Translations under genes and position numbers: made by a program
In this document: positions 52,789-60,877 of the stretch, one piece after another
How the letters are laid out: the number at the start of each line of letters is the position of its first letter
Position numbering within the stretch: the stretch's first letter is position 1
Notes under the pieces: model-generated
Database searches by the model: none
What the model saw: the letters and a program-made list of their open reading frames with translations, nothing else
Told to the model about the DNA's origin: nothing
From: Paenibacillus sp. IHBB 10380
GTDB taxonomy: Bacteria > Bacillota > Bacilli > Paenibacillales > Paenibacillaceae
Assembly: GCF_000949425.1 (NCBI RefSeq)
Contig: NZ_CP010976.1
Coordinates: 5,642,001 to 5,706,000 of the forward strand
Reading direction: 5' to 3'
DNA: 64,000 nucleotides

Positions 52789-52812
52789 ATGACGGGGTAT
52801 GTTCTTAACTAA
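52789..52812 (+). CDS. Leader peptide (7 codons) of the MutS2-like gene
   Basis: ATG with AAAGGGAG 8 bp upstream encodes MTGYVLN and stop. Codons 5-8 (GTT CTT AAC TAA) are the 5' arm of the 11-bp leader stem, so a ribosome stalled on them would open that stem. This is the usual design of antibiotic-sensing leader peptides. Confidence 0.5.
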   Translation: MTGYVLN

Positions 52813-53020
52813 CCTAACTCCATATGGACCGTATGTATGACAAGAAATTTTCGCTTGTGAGAGCGGGTTTATTTTCTTATGTCTGTGTACTGGTCTTGGA
52901 ATAGTTAAGAACACGCGAAGCATCAAACGGCGCCTTTGGCTGTTTATTTCTTTGTAATCATACAGGTGTGGAGCTTGAGATGGGCGCTAATAAGAGCGCT
53001 ATCTCTTCATTCACACTGTA

Positions 53021-53046
53021 AGACGTGCTCTTGTGAGCACGTCTTT
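53021..53046 (+). terminator. First leader terminator
   Basis: AGACGTGCTC pairs perfectly with GAGCACGTCT over TTGT and runs into TTTTT. Confidence 0.85.
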
Positions 53047-53181
53047 TTGTATTTGGTTAGATAGTATTAGCTTCATACGATACACTCTAATCATTCATCG
53101 GTACAAGTAGCAAGCACCTTATCCTAGGTGATGGTCTGCGTATCTTTGGGTTTACTCAAGAAATAACGGTAGGACTTTAAG

Positions 53182-53220
53182 GGCAAAGAATGACATCCGT
53201 CTATTCTTTGCCTTTTTTTT
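53182..53220 (+). terminator. Second leader terminator, just before the coding region
   Basis: GGCAAAGAAT pairs perfectly with ATTCTTTGCC and is followed by T8. It ends 24 bp before the ribosome binding site of the MutS2-like gene, so expression should require read-through. Confidence 0.88.
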
Positions 53221-53254
53221 GTTATTCATAATCAAGAAAGAACAAAGGAGGTTC

Positions 53255-55225
53255 ATGAACATCATGGACAATGTAACATTAGCGATGTTGGAATATGACA
53301 AAATGAAGGAAAAGTTGTTGGATTACGCGATTTCTTATGAAGGTAGAAGGCTGATTGAGGAACTCAAGCCTAATGATCAGCTTAGAGCGATACAACGAGC
53401 GATGGAGGAAACAGAGGAGGCTAGAGCGCTGCTTGAGAAGGGAGCAAGTATTCCATTGCCATCTTTGGATGGCATTGAATATGTAGTATCTCTCTTGTAT
53501 ACAGGATATATGTTCACAGAACAGGACTTTGCTTCTATTAATACCTTCTTGAATAGCTGTAGTCAGCTAAAGCGGTATATGGCAGCAAAGGGGAATATTG
53601 CTCCCGTAATTAGTACTTATGCCTCGTCGTTAAGCGAGTTGACGAAGGTGAGGAGTGAAATTGATCGCTGTATTAAGCACGGGAAAGTGACCGATCAAGC
53701 TAGTAAGAATCTAGAGCGAGTACGTAAGAAAATGTTTGTGATCAAGGACCGCATCCAGAAGAAGCTAGCCACGTTATTAAGTAGGCATCAAGCCATTCTA
53801 CAAGAGCACTTGGTAAGTGTTAGAAATGGACGGTATGTTATTCCAGTGAGAAAAGAGTACCACAAACAGGTCAAGGGATCGATACTTGACCAATCTACTA
53901 GCGGGCAAACGGTATATATGGAGCCAGAAGAAATCGCCTCCCTACAAGTAGAGCTTAGCATGCTTCAAGCAGACGAATCTCGGGAGGAGGGGATTATACT
54001 TTATGAGCTCACGGGTCTAGTAGAATCGGCCGCGTCCGATATTCAATTGAATATTCAAATTACAGGCACGTATGATTTTATTATTGCAAAAGGGAAATAT
54101 GGCAGGTCCATCGGAGGGGGGCCAGTTCTGTTGAATGCGAATGGGAACATTGCTGTTTACGGCGCTAAACATCCATTACTACTTAGGACGATGATTCCGC
54201 TTGATATGGCTATTGGAACAGGATATCGTTCACTAATTATTACAGGTCCTAATACGGGCGGGAAGACGGTTGCGTTGAAAACGCTAGGGATACTTACGCT
54301 TATGGTGCAATCAGGATTATTGGTTCCTGTAGATCCAGGTAGTACATTTGCTGTGTTCTCTAAAGTGATGACTGTCATTGGGGATGGACAAAGTATCGAA
54401 CAGTCTCTTAGTACTTTTTCTGCTCAAATTCAGCGGTTAATTCATATGGTAGAAACAGCTAACTCATCTACCCTTCTTCTCATTGATGAACTTGCTGCTG
54501 GGACAGATCCTGGTGAAGGAATGGCATTGTCGATTGCTATCCTAGAAGAGTTGAATCGTAGAGGGGCATGCATGATGGTGACGACTCATTTTAATGAACT
54601 GAAAACTTTCGCTTCACACACCGAAGGGTTTCAGAATGCACGTATGGAGTTCGATGTGGAGACGTTAGAGCCTTTATACCGTCTTACCATTGGTGAAGCC
54701 GGACGGAGTTATGCTATTGAAATAGCGAAGAAACTAGGGATGAGTCAAGGTATTGTGCAGCGTTCGCAAAATATTGTGACTGGACAGAAGCAACGCCTTA
54801 GCAGAGAAGAACAGCCGTATGTAGATGTAAAGGTTGATTCGGGTTTTAATTCCCAATCGAGCTCAGGTAACAGTAAATCTAAAGGGAACTCTAAATATCA
54901 TCACAACCTTAAGGATCAGCAGCAGAGTGCTCGTCACTTAAGAAGGTTCGAAGTAGGGGATAGTGTGTATGTGAGCACTTACGGGAAGAATGGGATCGTC
55001 TATCAGTCAGAGGATTCTATGGGGATAGTCGGTGTAATGATCCAGACTCATAAGGTAAAGGTCAATAAGAAGCGGTTGAAGTTATTTATTGAGAAAAAAG
55101 AGCTGTACCCTGAGAATTATGACATGAATATTATACTTGAATCCAAAGAAAATCGGAAAAAGTTGAGGACGATGGAACGTAAACATGTAGATGGACTTAC
55201 CATTATCCGAAAGCCTGAACAATAA
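53255..55225 (+). CDS. MutS2-like ATPase lacking the Smr domain
   Basis: AAAGGAGG lies 3 bp before the ATG 53255 and 12 bp before the ATG 53264; either gives the MutS2-type start. The 656-residue protein follows MutS2 through its core: an N-terminal helical part, the clamp/lever region (VSVRNGRYVIPV, LDQSTSGQTVYMEP), the ATPase (Walker A GPNTGGKT near 331, Walker B LLLIDELAAGTDPGEG near 408, MMVTTHFNELK) and a KOW-like segment (FEVGDSVYVSTYGKNGIV near 565). It ends about 130 residues short of typical MutS2 (about 785), with no Smr nuclease domain. B. subtilis MutS2 senses collided ribosomes; this paralogue may act on ribosomes under drug stress. Confidence 0.85.
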   Translation: MNIMDNVTLAMLEYDKMKEKLLDYAISYEGRRLIEELKPNDQLRAIQRAMEETEEARALLEKGASIPLPSLDGIEYVVSLLYTGYMFTEQDFASINTFLNSCSQLKRYMAAKGNIAPVISTYASSLSELTKVRSEIDRCIKHGKVTDQASKNLERVRKKMFVIKDRIQKKLATLLSRHQAILQEHLVSVRNGRYVIPVRKEYHKQVKGSILDQSTSGQTVYMEPEEIASLQVELSMLQADESREEGIILYELTGLVESAASDIQLNIQITGTYDFIIAKGKYGRSIGGGPVLLNANGNIAVYGAKHPLLLRTMIPLDMAIGTGYRSLIITGPNTGGKTVALKTLGILTLMVQSGLLVPVDPGSTFAVFSKVMTVIGDGQSIEQSLSTFSAQIQRLIHMVETANSSTLLLIDELAAGTDPGEGMALSIAILEELNRRGACMMVTTHFNELKTFASHTEGFQNARMEFDVETLEPLYRLTIGEAGRSYAIEIAKKLGMSQGIVQRSQNIVTGQKQRLSREEQPYVDVKVDSGFNSQSSSGNSKSKGNSKYHHNLKDQQQSARHLRRFEVGDSVYVSTYGKNGIVYQSEDSMGIVGVMIQTHKVKVNKKRLKLFIEKKELYPENYDMNIILESKENRKKLRTMERKHVDGLTIIRKPEQ

Positions 55226-55285
55226 TCGTTTTTTTATCTCTTCATGAACAAGATATCTTCACGGGTCTATTTCTAGAAATGAAAA

Positions 55286-55337
55286 ATCCCCATGTAAACA
55301 AGCAGTAAGTTCTTTTACTGTCTGCTTACATGGGGAT
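55286..55337. terminator. Bidirectional terminator
   Basis: ATCCCCATGTAA and AGCAG pair with CTGCTTACATGGGGAT. The minus-strand exit (GATTTTTC) serves the reductase gene, and the plus-strand side serves the MutS2-like gene. Confidence 0.75.
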
Positions 55338-55357
55338 GATATTTGTAAATCGCAAAC

Positions 55358-55837
55358 TTACAAATGAGCCGATAAAATTTCTACAAATTGCTCTAGAAAT
55401 TGGCGTTCTTCATCATCGAATCGGTTCTTAAGTGGGCTATCTATATCTAGTACCCCATACAGTTCACCGTCTTTCATGATCGGCACCACAATTTCACTGT
55501 TGGAAGCCTCATCGCAAGCGATATGACCAGGAAAGGCATGAACATCATCGATAAGGAGTGTACGACGCTCGATAGCAGCAGTTCCGCAGACACCGCGACC
55601 TAAGGGAATACGTATGCAGGCTGGAAGGCCTTGAAAGGGTCCAAGTACGAGCTCCTTACCATCAAACAAGTAGAATCCGACCCAGTTGGTATCCTTCATA
55701 AACAGGTTAAGTAAAGATGAGGCATTAGCTAAATTAGCGATGGAGCTAGGTTCGTCATGAATAAGGGATTTTAATTGATCTAATACGGCTGAGAATTGAT
55801 ATCCACGGTCGCCCTCGTAGGGAATCGCTTGAAACAT
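55358..55837 (-). CDS. Free methionine-(R)-sulfoxide reductase (GAF-type fRMsr)
   Basis: The ATG at 55837 has GGTGGAG upstream; longer frames add unrelated residues. The 159-residue GAF-fold enzyme has the three family cysteines: C74 (LPACIRIPLG), C84 (GRGVCGTAA) and C108 (HIACDEASNSEIVVP). It reduces free methionine-R-sulfoxide with thioredoxin as partner and protects against oxidation. The substrate-pocket residues W52 (TNWVGFYL), E115 (NSEIVVP) and D in LDIDSP are present. Cytoplasmic, single gene. Confidence 0.92.
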   Translation of the reverse strand: MFQAIPYEGDRGYQFSAVLDQLKSLIHDEPSSIANLANASSLLNLFMKDTNWVGFYLFDGKELVLGPFQGLPACIRIPLGRGVCGTAAIERRTLLIDDVHAFPGHIACDEASNSEIVVPIMKDGELYGVLDIDSPLKNRFDDEERQFLEQFVEILSAHL

Positions 55838-56107
55838 TAGACACTCCACCTTTCTTATAAACCACCGGTTAATTATAAAAGAGTAGTACAGCGCAGCCTC
55901 TGTCGTCAAGTGAAAGTTATATAAGGAGAGCCGTAGTATGAGGATGGAGTGTTTCCTGCTGAACATAGTAGGGTAATCATTTGTGGAAATACTAGGGTAT
56001 TCTCCAATCTGTCCGACCGAATTCATCTATATAGAGATAAAACAAGAGTTCCCGATATGTTATATACTTGTATTGGAAGTTTGAGTATAGATTGGAGAGT
56101 GAAGAAA

Positions 56108-56956
56108 TTGAAGAAATACTTTTTGTTGATCATGTTAATGAGTTTGTTTATGACTAATGGTGTAGAAGCAGCTAAGGATTCGACTACAACGAGTCAAGCG
56201 TCGTCATTGTCTTCGTCTTCAAATTTTTTAGTATCAAATATTTCTGCATCTCATACGCAGCCGAAACCTAATGAAGATAATTCGCCCAACAGAATCCCTA
56301 CTTCTGGGGCCGTTCTCATCGGTCTGGGAAGTCTGATTGTTATTGTTCTAATAGGAACAATGGGTGTTATCCTTGGATTGGGTAATGGGAGACGCAAACA
56401 AATAAGACAAGTGGGTATAGACCTCGCTGAACTTATGGTACAAGCCAATCATATGTTGGATTCTATTCAATCTTTTAAAGGCATATCCCAAGGGGTTACC
56501 GGTGAGATGGTTGAAGGAATCATTGAAAGGTTATCTAATAGTATGATTGAACTATCACGGATTCAATCTGAAATGTCTACTGTGCAAATATCGATAACTC
56601 ACCTATCTACGCTTAAAGCATCATATGAGCACTTTCTGTCTGAACATAATAGAATGAAGGCTTTTGTTACAGCAGAGGAGATTCAAGTAGATGTTGTGAT
56701 TAAGGCGGATCGGACATTGAAACAGAAAAAGGATGCCGTTAAGAAACAAGTGAGTAGCTTAAATGAGGACATAAAGACATCTACTGAGAATAGGGATTTA
56801 ACACCCGCAGTCATTCAGGGACAATTAGATCAGATCGATGTTCATATAAGCAAAGTTGAAGAACTAGAAATGTTTGATCCGTTGGCTGCATTGACACTAT
56901 TAGAAGTTATAGAACAAAAAATAGGGCAAGTCCGTAAAGATGTATTTCAAAAGTAA
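56108..56956 (+). CDS. Membrane-anchored coiled-coil protein of unknown function
   Basis: The start is placed at TTG 56108, with GGAGAG 8 bp upstream; upstream in-frame sequence is not protein-like. The 282-residue product has a signal-type N-terminus (KKYFLLIMLMSLFMTNGVEA), a Ser/Thr-rich outer segment (about 22-65), a membrane helix (about 70-92) with a basic stop-transfer end (GNGRRKQIRQ), and a cytoplasmic coiled coil of about 180 residues. No enzyme motif is seen. It could be a membrane-attached scaffold or stress protein. Single gene. Confidence 0.6.
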   Translation: MKKYFLLIMLMSLFMTNGVEAAKDSTTTSQASSLSSSSNFLVSNISASHTQPKPNEDNSPNRIPTSGAVLIGLGSLIVIVLIGTMGVILGLGNGRRKQIRQVGIDLAELMVQANHMLDSIQSFKGISQGVTGEMVEGIIERLSNSMIELSRIQSEMSTVQISITHLSTLKASYEHFLSEHNRMKAFVTAEEIQVDVVIKADRTLKQKKDAVKKQVSSLNEDIKTSTENRDLTPAVIQGQLDQIDVHISKVEELEMFDPLAALTLLEVIEQKIGQVRKDVFQK

Positions 56957-57049
56957 GCTTACTAGAAAAGAGTACAAATTGACACCTCTATAAATATTGT
57001 ATACAATTAAGTTTTTAACAATTGAATATGAAGAAAAGAGGAGAATCAT

Positions 57050-57469
57050 ATGAGTACACTATATACGGCAACAGTAACGGCAACAGGTGGAAGAGAAGGT
57101 AAAGTGATATCTTCAGATGGTCAGATTGATTTAAATATTGAAATGCCAAAAAGTTTGGGTGGTAGCGGCGGAGCTGGAACAAACCCCGAGCAATTATTTG
57201 CTGCTGGATACTCGGCTTGTTTCGACAGTGCTCTGAACTTGGTCATTCGTTCAAAAAGAATGAAGGAAGTAACAGGAACCGAAGTAACAGCGCATGTCTC
57301 CATTATGAAAGAGGGCGACGGTTTCAAGATCGGCGCTATGTTGGATGTGAAAGTATCTGGTGTGGACAAAGCTACAGCTCAAGAGCTTGCAGACGCAGCA
57401 CATCAAGTATGTCCGTATTCTAAAGCAACACGTGGTAATATCGACGTGACAATTAACGTCGTTGAATAA
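57050..57469 (+). CDS. Organic hydroperoxide resistance protein (Ohr/OsmC family)
   Basis: The 139-residue protein is an Ohr: it reduces organic and lipid hydroperoxides through two cysteines, C57 (AGYSACFDSAL) and C121 (AHQVCPYSKATRGN). The N-terminal strand pattern and the Gly-rich NPEQLFAAGY turn are typical. Ohr uses lipoylated proteins as reductant. GAGGAGAATC precedes the ATG. No OhrR-type regulator is adjacent. A clear terminator follows. Confidence 0.93.
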   Translation: MSTLYTATVTATGGREGKVISSDGQIDLNIEMPKSLGGSGGAGTNPEQLFAAGYSACFDSALNLVIRSKRMKEVTGTEVTAHVSIMKEGDGFKIGAMLDVKVSGVDKATAQELADAAHQVCPYSKATRGNIDVTINVVE

Positions 57470-57503
57470 GAGCGAATACCGTATAGGTATTCATATATAA
57501 CCC

Positions 57504-57539
57504 AACAACCTGACGATTTGTCGTCAGGTTGTTTTTTTT
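57504..57539 (+). terminator. Terminator of the ohr gene
   Basis: AACAACCTGACG pairs perfectly with CGTCAGGTTGTT and is followed by T8. Confidence 0.92.
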
Positions 57540-57561
57540 GAAAATATAAGAAAGGTGAAGT

Positions 57562-58347
57562 TTACTTATTCCGTAAAGGAAGCCAGTTCAATACGTCTTG
57601 GATTTTAGTATCCCAGTATCCCCACTCATGATTTCCAGACCCTTCCTCATAGGTTAGGTTTAGATTGGTTTGCTCACAAGCTTTCTTGAATATTTGATTG
57701 TCCTCGTATAGGAAATCCTCAGTTCCGCAGCACTGATAGATGAGAGGATTGACCCCTTCGGCTTGATTTCGTTGTTGTAGCAACCACAGGATATCATTAT
57801 CTGTTCCTGCTATGGGTTGATCACCGAATACTTGATTATATTTGAGTGGCGAATCTTTCCACTCCTCTTTGAACATGGGATTAGACATATTAAGAGCACC
57901 AGATAAGCTTGCGGCAGCTGCGTATTGATTAGGATTACGAAGGGCTAGCTTCATGGCACCGTATCCACCCATAGATAATCCAGCTACAAAGTTGTCTTCT
58001 CTAGCAGCAGATAGATGAAAGAAGGAGCGAGCAATCTCAGGTAGTTCTTCACTTAGAAATGTGAAATACTTATTCCCTTGTGCCATATCTGTATAGAAGC
58101 TTAGATGAACCTGAGGCATAACGACCGCTAGGCCAAGTGGAGCGACATAACGCTCTATGGAAGTGCGACGCAGCCAGACGGAATCATCGTCTGTTAAACC
58201 ATGAAGTAAATATAAGGTAGGGTGTTTATCTCCAAATTGCGAATTTTCCATACCGATCTGCGTGGTAGTACGTTGGGGTAGGATGACCGTCATAGATGTG
58301 CTTAACGCGAGTACCTCAGAGTAAAAGTGGCATTGGATCATTGCCAT
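57562..58347 (-). CDS. Esterase of the tributyrin esterase/EstA type
   Basis: The 261-residue alpha/beta hydrolase has the HGLTDD oxyanion region (about 49), the nucleophile elbow G-L-S-M-G-G (S125), Asp in [11 protein letters not shown] (about 217) and His in GNHEWGYWD (about 244). The family includes acetyl esterases, tributyrin esterases and S-formylglutathione hydrolases; without neighbours of the formaldehyde pathway, a short-chain carboxylesterase is the best reading. No signal peptide, so cytoplasmic. AGAGGGG lies upstream of the ATG. Confidence 0.88.
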   Translation of the reverse strand: MAMIQCHFYSEVLALSTSMTVILPQRTTTQIGMENSQFGDKHPTLYLLHGLTDDDSVWLRRTSIERYVAPLGLAVVMPQVHLSFYTDMAQGNKYFTFLSEELPEIARSFFHLSAAREDNFVAGLSMGGYGAMKLALRNPNQYAAAASLSGALNMSNPMFKEEWKDSPLKYNQVFGDQPIAGTDNDILWLLQQRNQAEGVNPLIYQCCGTEDFLYEDNQIFKKACEQTNLNLTYEEGSGNHEWGYWDTKIQDVLNWLPLRNK

Positions 58348-58489
58348 CGTAGCTATCCCCTCTCATTCGTTACAGGTATAAAATATATGTCTATTATAAA
58401 ATAAAAAGGTAGTTGATAGAAGCAAGAGTAATCAGTTACTTTTTAACATGAAATAACTTGAATACTTTTCATTATTAATATATACTAAC

Positions 58490-58502
58490 TTACATAAAGT
58501 AA
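58490..58502. promoter_or_regulatory. Possible operator TTAC-N5-GTAA
   Basis: A short inverted repeat lies 37 bp upstream of the CatE-like gene, in the form used by several redox- or quinone-sensing regulators of catechol dioxygenases. Weak on its own. Confidence 0.3.
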
Positions 58503-58538
58503 TCAGAAATAAAAAAATGATTCACTAAAGGAGATTTT

Positions 58539-59402
58539 ATGAGCTATCCATTAAACCAAGCGACGACTATCGGCTATGTCCAATTAAAAGTACAAGATTT
58601 GAATCGATCCATAACTTTCTATGAGGAGATTATTGGGTTGAGAATATTAACACAAGAGGCTAGAACTGTATCACTAACGGTAGATGGCATTCGTCCATTG
58701 CTCGTTCTAGAGCAGCATCCAGATGCAGAAGCTAAACCAAGACATTCAACAGGGCTATATCATTTCGCTATTCTTGTTCCAGATCGTAGAAGTCTGGGGC
58801 AGTCTCTGCTTCATATGATCGAATCCAAGTACCCACTAAGTGGAGCTTCAGATCATCAGTTCAGTGAAGCGGTATACTTGTCTGATCCTGATGGGAATGG
58901 AATTGAGATTTATGCGGATCGTCCACGTGAACAATGGGCACGTGATAGCTCCGGACAATTCGCTACAATGAGCGATCCAATGGATGTTCAAGGTGTAATT
59001 GATGAGGCTGGGGAGCATGTGTGGAATGGACTACCTTTAGGTACAGTTATAGGGCATGTTCATCTTCATGTTGCTAATATTCAGAAATCGAAGGAATTTT
59101 ACGTGGATATACTAGGTTTTGATGCAACCATTTATTATGGCGATCAAGCATTGTTTGTTTCAGCAGGGGGATATCATCATCACATTGGACTGAATACATG
59201 GACAGGTGCAGGGGCACCAACACCACCGGAAGGATCTGTGGGATTGAAATTCTTTACCATTGTTGTTCCTAATGAGGAAGAATTAAAGGGGATGGAGAAC
59301 GAACTTAAATCCGCTGGAATTTCTACTGAACGAGACCATGGTGGAGTATTCGTCAAAGATCCTTCTGGAAATGGTATTGTGATCGTAGTTGCAACGGCCT
59401 GA
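58539..59402 (+). CDS. VOC-family dioxygenase, CatE-like
   Basis: The 287-residue protein has two vicinal-oxygen-chelate halves (about 8-130 and 165-285). The iron-type ligands are visible as His in IGHVHLHVAN (about 171), His in HHHIGLNTW (about 218) and Glu/Asp near the end (KDPSGNGIVI). This matches B. subtilis CatE (catechol-2,3-dioxygenase), which detoxifies catechols. AAAGGAG lies 7 bp before the ATG. It has no CatD-like partner here. A glyoxalase-like role cannot be excluded. Confidence 0.82.
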   Translation: MSYPLNQATTIGYVQLKVQDLNRSITFYEEIIGLRILTQEARTVSLTVDGIRPLLVLEQHPDAEAKPRHSTGLYHFAILVPDRRSLGQSLLHMIESKYPLSGASDHQFSEAVYLSDPDGNGIEIYADRPREQWARDSSGQFATMSDPMDVQGVIDEAGEHVWNGLPLGTVIGHVHLHVANIQKSKEFYVDILGFDATIYYGDQALFVSAGGYHHHIGLNTWTGAGAPTPPEGSVGLKFFTIVVPNEEELKGMENELKSAGISTERDHGGVFVKDPSGNGIVIVVATA

Positions 59403-59468
59403 CCCTCTATTCTAGTGTTTGACTTGATTCTAGTTAATTATTATAGTTATATCATAATAATCCATATA

Positions 59469-59495
59469 GGGAAGCTGTCATTGGCTTCCCTTTAA
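59469..59495 (+). terminator. Terminator of the CatE-like gene
   Basis: GGGAAGC pairs with GCTTCCC across an 8-nt loop, followed by TTTAATTTT. Confidence 0.65.
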
Positions 59496-59526
59496 TTTTG
59501 GGAGAAAAGGGGCTGAAGAAAGGTTT

Positions 59527-60267
59527 ATGCAACCGAAAAAGAAGACAAATATAAACACTGCTGCACAGCGTAGATTACAGCAGGAATTACAGAAAAAGCG
59601 TATGCAGAAGATCATGTGGATTACCGGATCTTGTATCGTAGTATTAGTTATATTACTTCTTGTTATTAAACCAAGTTCTAATGAGACAACGGCGGAATTT
59701 GCTTACGATCAATTGCCCGTTATAGGTGACGCAAGCGCACCTGTCAAAATCGTAGAGTTTGGTGATTATAAATGCCCAGCCTGTCAGGGGTTTAGTCAGT
59801 CATTTAAACCTCAAATTGTAAAGGACTACGTTGACAAAGGCCTTGTCTCTTTTTATTACATGAACTATCTTGTCATTAGTCCAGAGACAGACTCTAATAC
59901 AGCAGCTTTAGCTGCTCAGGCTGTGTATCATCAGAGCAACGAGGAGTTCTGGAAGTATTATCATGTATTGTATGACAATCAACAGGATGAGCGGAAAGAG
60001 TGGGCAACACCTGAATATTTAGTAGAGCTTGCTCGCGAAGCAAAGCTTGATATTGATTATGACAAGCTTGCGAAGGACATTGCAGACAAAACGTACCAAA
60101 AAGAAGTGGACGAGCAGATGAAGTTCGCTAGTTCTTTAGATATAAGAAGTACACCGACGGTTTATATTAATGGACAGAAGTTAGCGGATGGCAGTTCTTA
60201 TGCATCTCTGACCAAGGAAATAGATGCTGCAATAGCATCGAAAAATGCGGTCAAAGAGGAGAAATAA
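59527..60267 (+). CDS. bdbD: Thiol-disulfide oxidoreductase, BdbD/DsbA type
   Basis: The 246-residue protein has a basic N-terminus, one membrane helix (about 30-48) and a DsbA thioredoxin domain on the outer side with the active site CPAC (C83-C86 in FGDYKCPACQ) and the cis-Pro loop RSTPTVYING. It should introduce disulfides into exported proteins and be reoxidised by the DsbB-like protein encoded 2 bp downstream. In Bacillus the pair also supports competence and bacteriocin maturation. GAAAGG precedes the ATG. Confidence 0.9.
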   Translation: MQPKKKTNINTAAQRRLQQELQKKRMQKIMWITGSCIVVLVILLLVIKPSSNETTAEFAYDQLPVIGDASAPVKIVEFGDYKCPACQGFSQSFKPQIVKDYVDKGLVSFYYMNYLVISPETDSNTAALAAQAVYHQSNEEFWKYYHVLYDNQQDERKEWATPEYLVELAREAKLDIDYDKLAKDIADKTYQKEVDEQMKFASSLDIRSTPTVYINGQKLADGSSYASLTKEIDAAIASKNAVKEEK

Positions 60268-60269
60268 CG

Positions 60270-60701
60270 ATGGAAGGCAAAGGATTCTTCAGAACCTATT
60301 CCCTATATCTGGCCTGGCTTGTCTGCGTGATCGCGACATGCGGGAGTTTATATCTAAGTGAAGTGTTACATTATGAGCCATGCAGACTCTGCTGGTTCCA
60401 GCGGATTTTTATGTATCCCCAAGTGATTCTTCTGGCTATTGCCAGCTATAAGAATGACCGGAGTATTATTCCGTACTTGCTTCCTTTGAGCATTATTGGT
60501 GGAAGCATTTCTATCTATCATTACTTGGAACAGCAGGTTCCTGCATTCGCTAAGATTGCTCCCTGTACTGTAGGCGTGCCTTGTAATGTGGACTACTTGA
60601 ACTGGTTCGGATTTATTACGATTCCGTTGTTAGCACTAATTGCATTTGTGATGATGATTGGTTTACTATGGGTGGGTAGACAGAAACGGGAAGAAGAATA
60701 G
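60270..60701 (+). CDS. bdbC: Disulfide oxidoreductase, BdbC/DsbB type
   Basis: The 143-residue membrane protein has four helices and the two DsbB cysteine pairs: C38-C41 in PCRLCWFQR and C99-C105 in APCTVGVPCNVDYL. It passes electrons from the DsbA-like partner to quinone. It is cotranscribed with bdbD (gap 2 bp) and closed by a terminator. Confidence 0.93.
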   Translation: MEGKGFFRTYSLYLAWLVCVIATCGSLYLSEVLHYEPCRLCWFQRIFMYPQVILLAIASYKNDRSIIPYLLPLSIIGGSISIYHYLEQQVPAFAKIAPCTVGVPCNVDYLNWFGFITIPLLALIAFVMMIGLLWVGRQKREEE

Positions 60702-60718
60702 ATTCTGTATGAATTATT

Positions 60719-60758
60719 AAAACAGCTATCGTCGGTGAATTCGACGGTAGCTGTTTTG
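60719..60758 (+). terminator. Terminator of the bdbDC operon
   Basis: AAAACAGCTA and CGTCG pair with CGACG and TAGCTGTTTT; nearly perfect 16-bp stem. Confidence 0.85.
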
Positions 60759-60877
60759 ATTCTGACGATAATAAATAAAGTTACACGCTCCTTGAGTAGG
60801 AAATGGGTTAAAGTACGTGTTAAAGTGTATGTGTAAAGTTATAGAATACATGCTGAACAATGGAAGGTGGGTCATCT

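Larger units (their letters stand above)
52764..53220 (+). ncRNA. Long structured leader with attenuator features
   Basis: This 457-nt leader contains, in order: a short upstream ORF (52789-52812); a perfect 11-bp stem pairing 52801-52811 with 52902-52912; inner hairpins around CGCT/AGCG (about 52852-52866); a weak hairpin with a T-rich tail (52925-52955); a long hairpin (52961-53019, outer ACAGGTGTG/CACACTGT, inner GGCGCT/AGCGCT); a strong terminator (53021-53046); a hairpin CACCT/AGGTG (53116-53130); and a second strong terminator ending just before the ribosome site. I do not recognise a known riboswitch class. The layout fits ribosome-mediated transcription attenuation. Confidence 0.6.

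Noticed and set aside
52764..53048. Known riboswitch, T-box, 6S RNA or RNase P RNA in the MutS2-like leader
   Set aside because: No T-box sequence (AGGGTGGNACCGCG), no M-box, ydaO, lysine, SAM or purine core and no RNase P signature could be found. An unclassified attenuator is the simpler reading.
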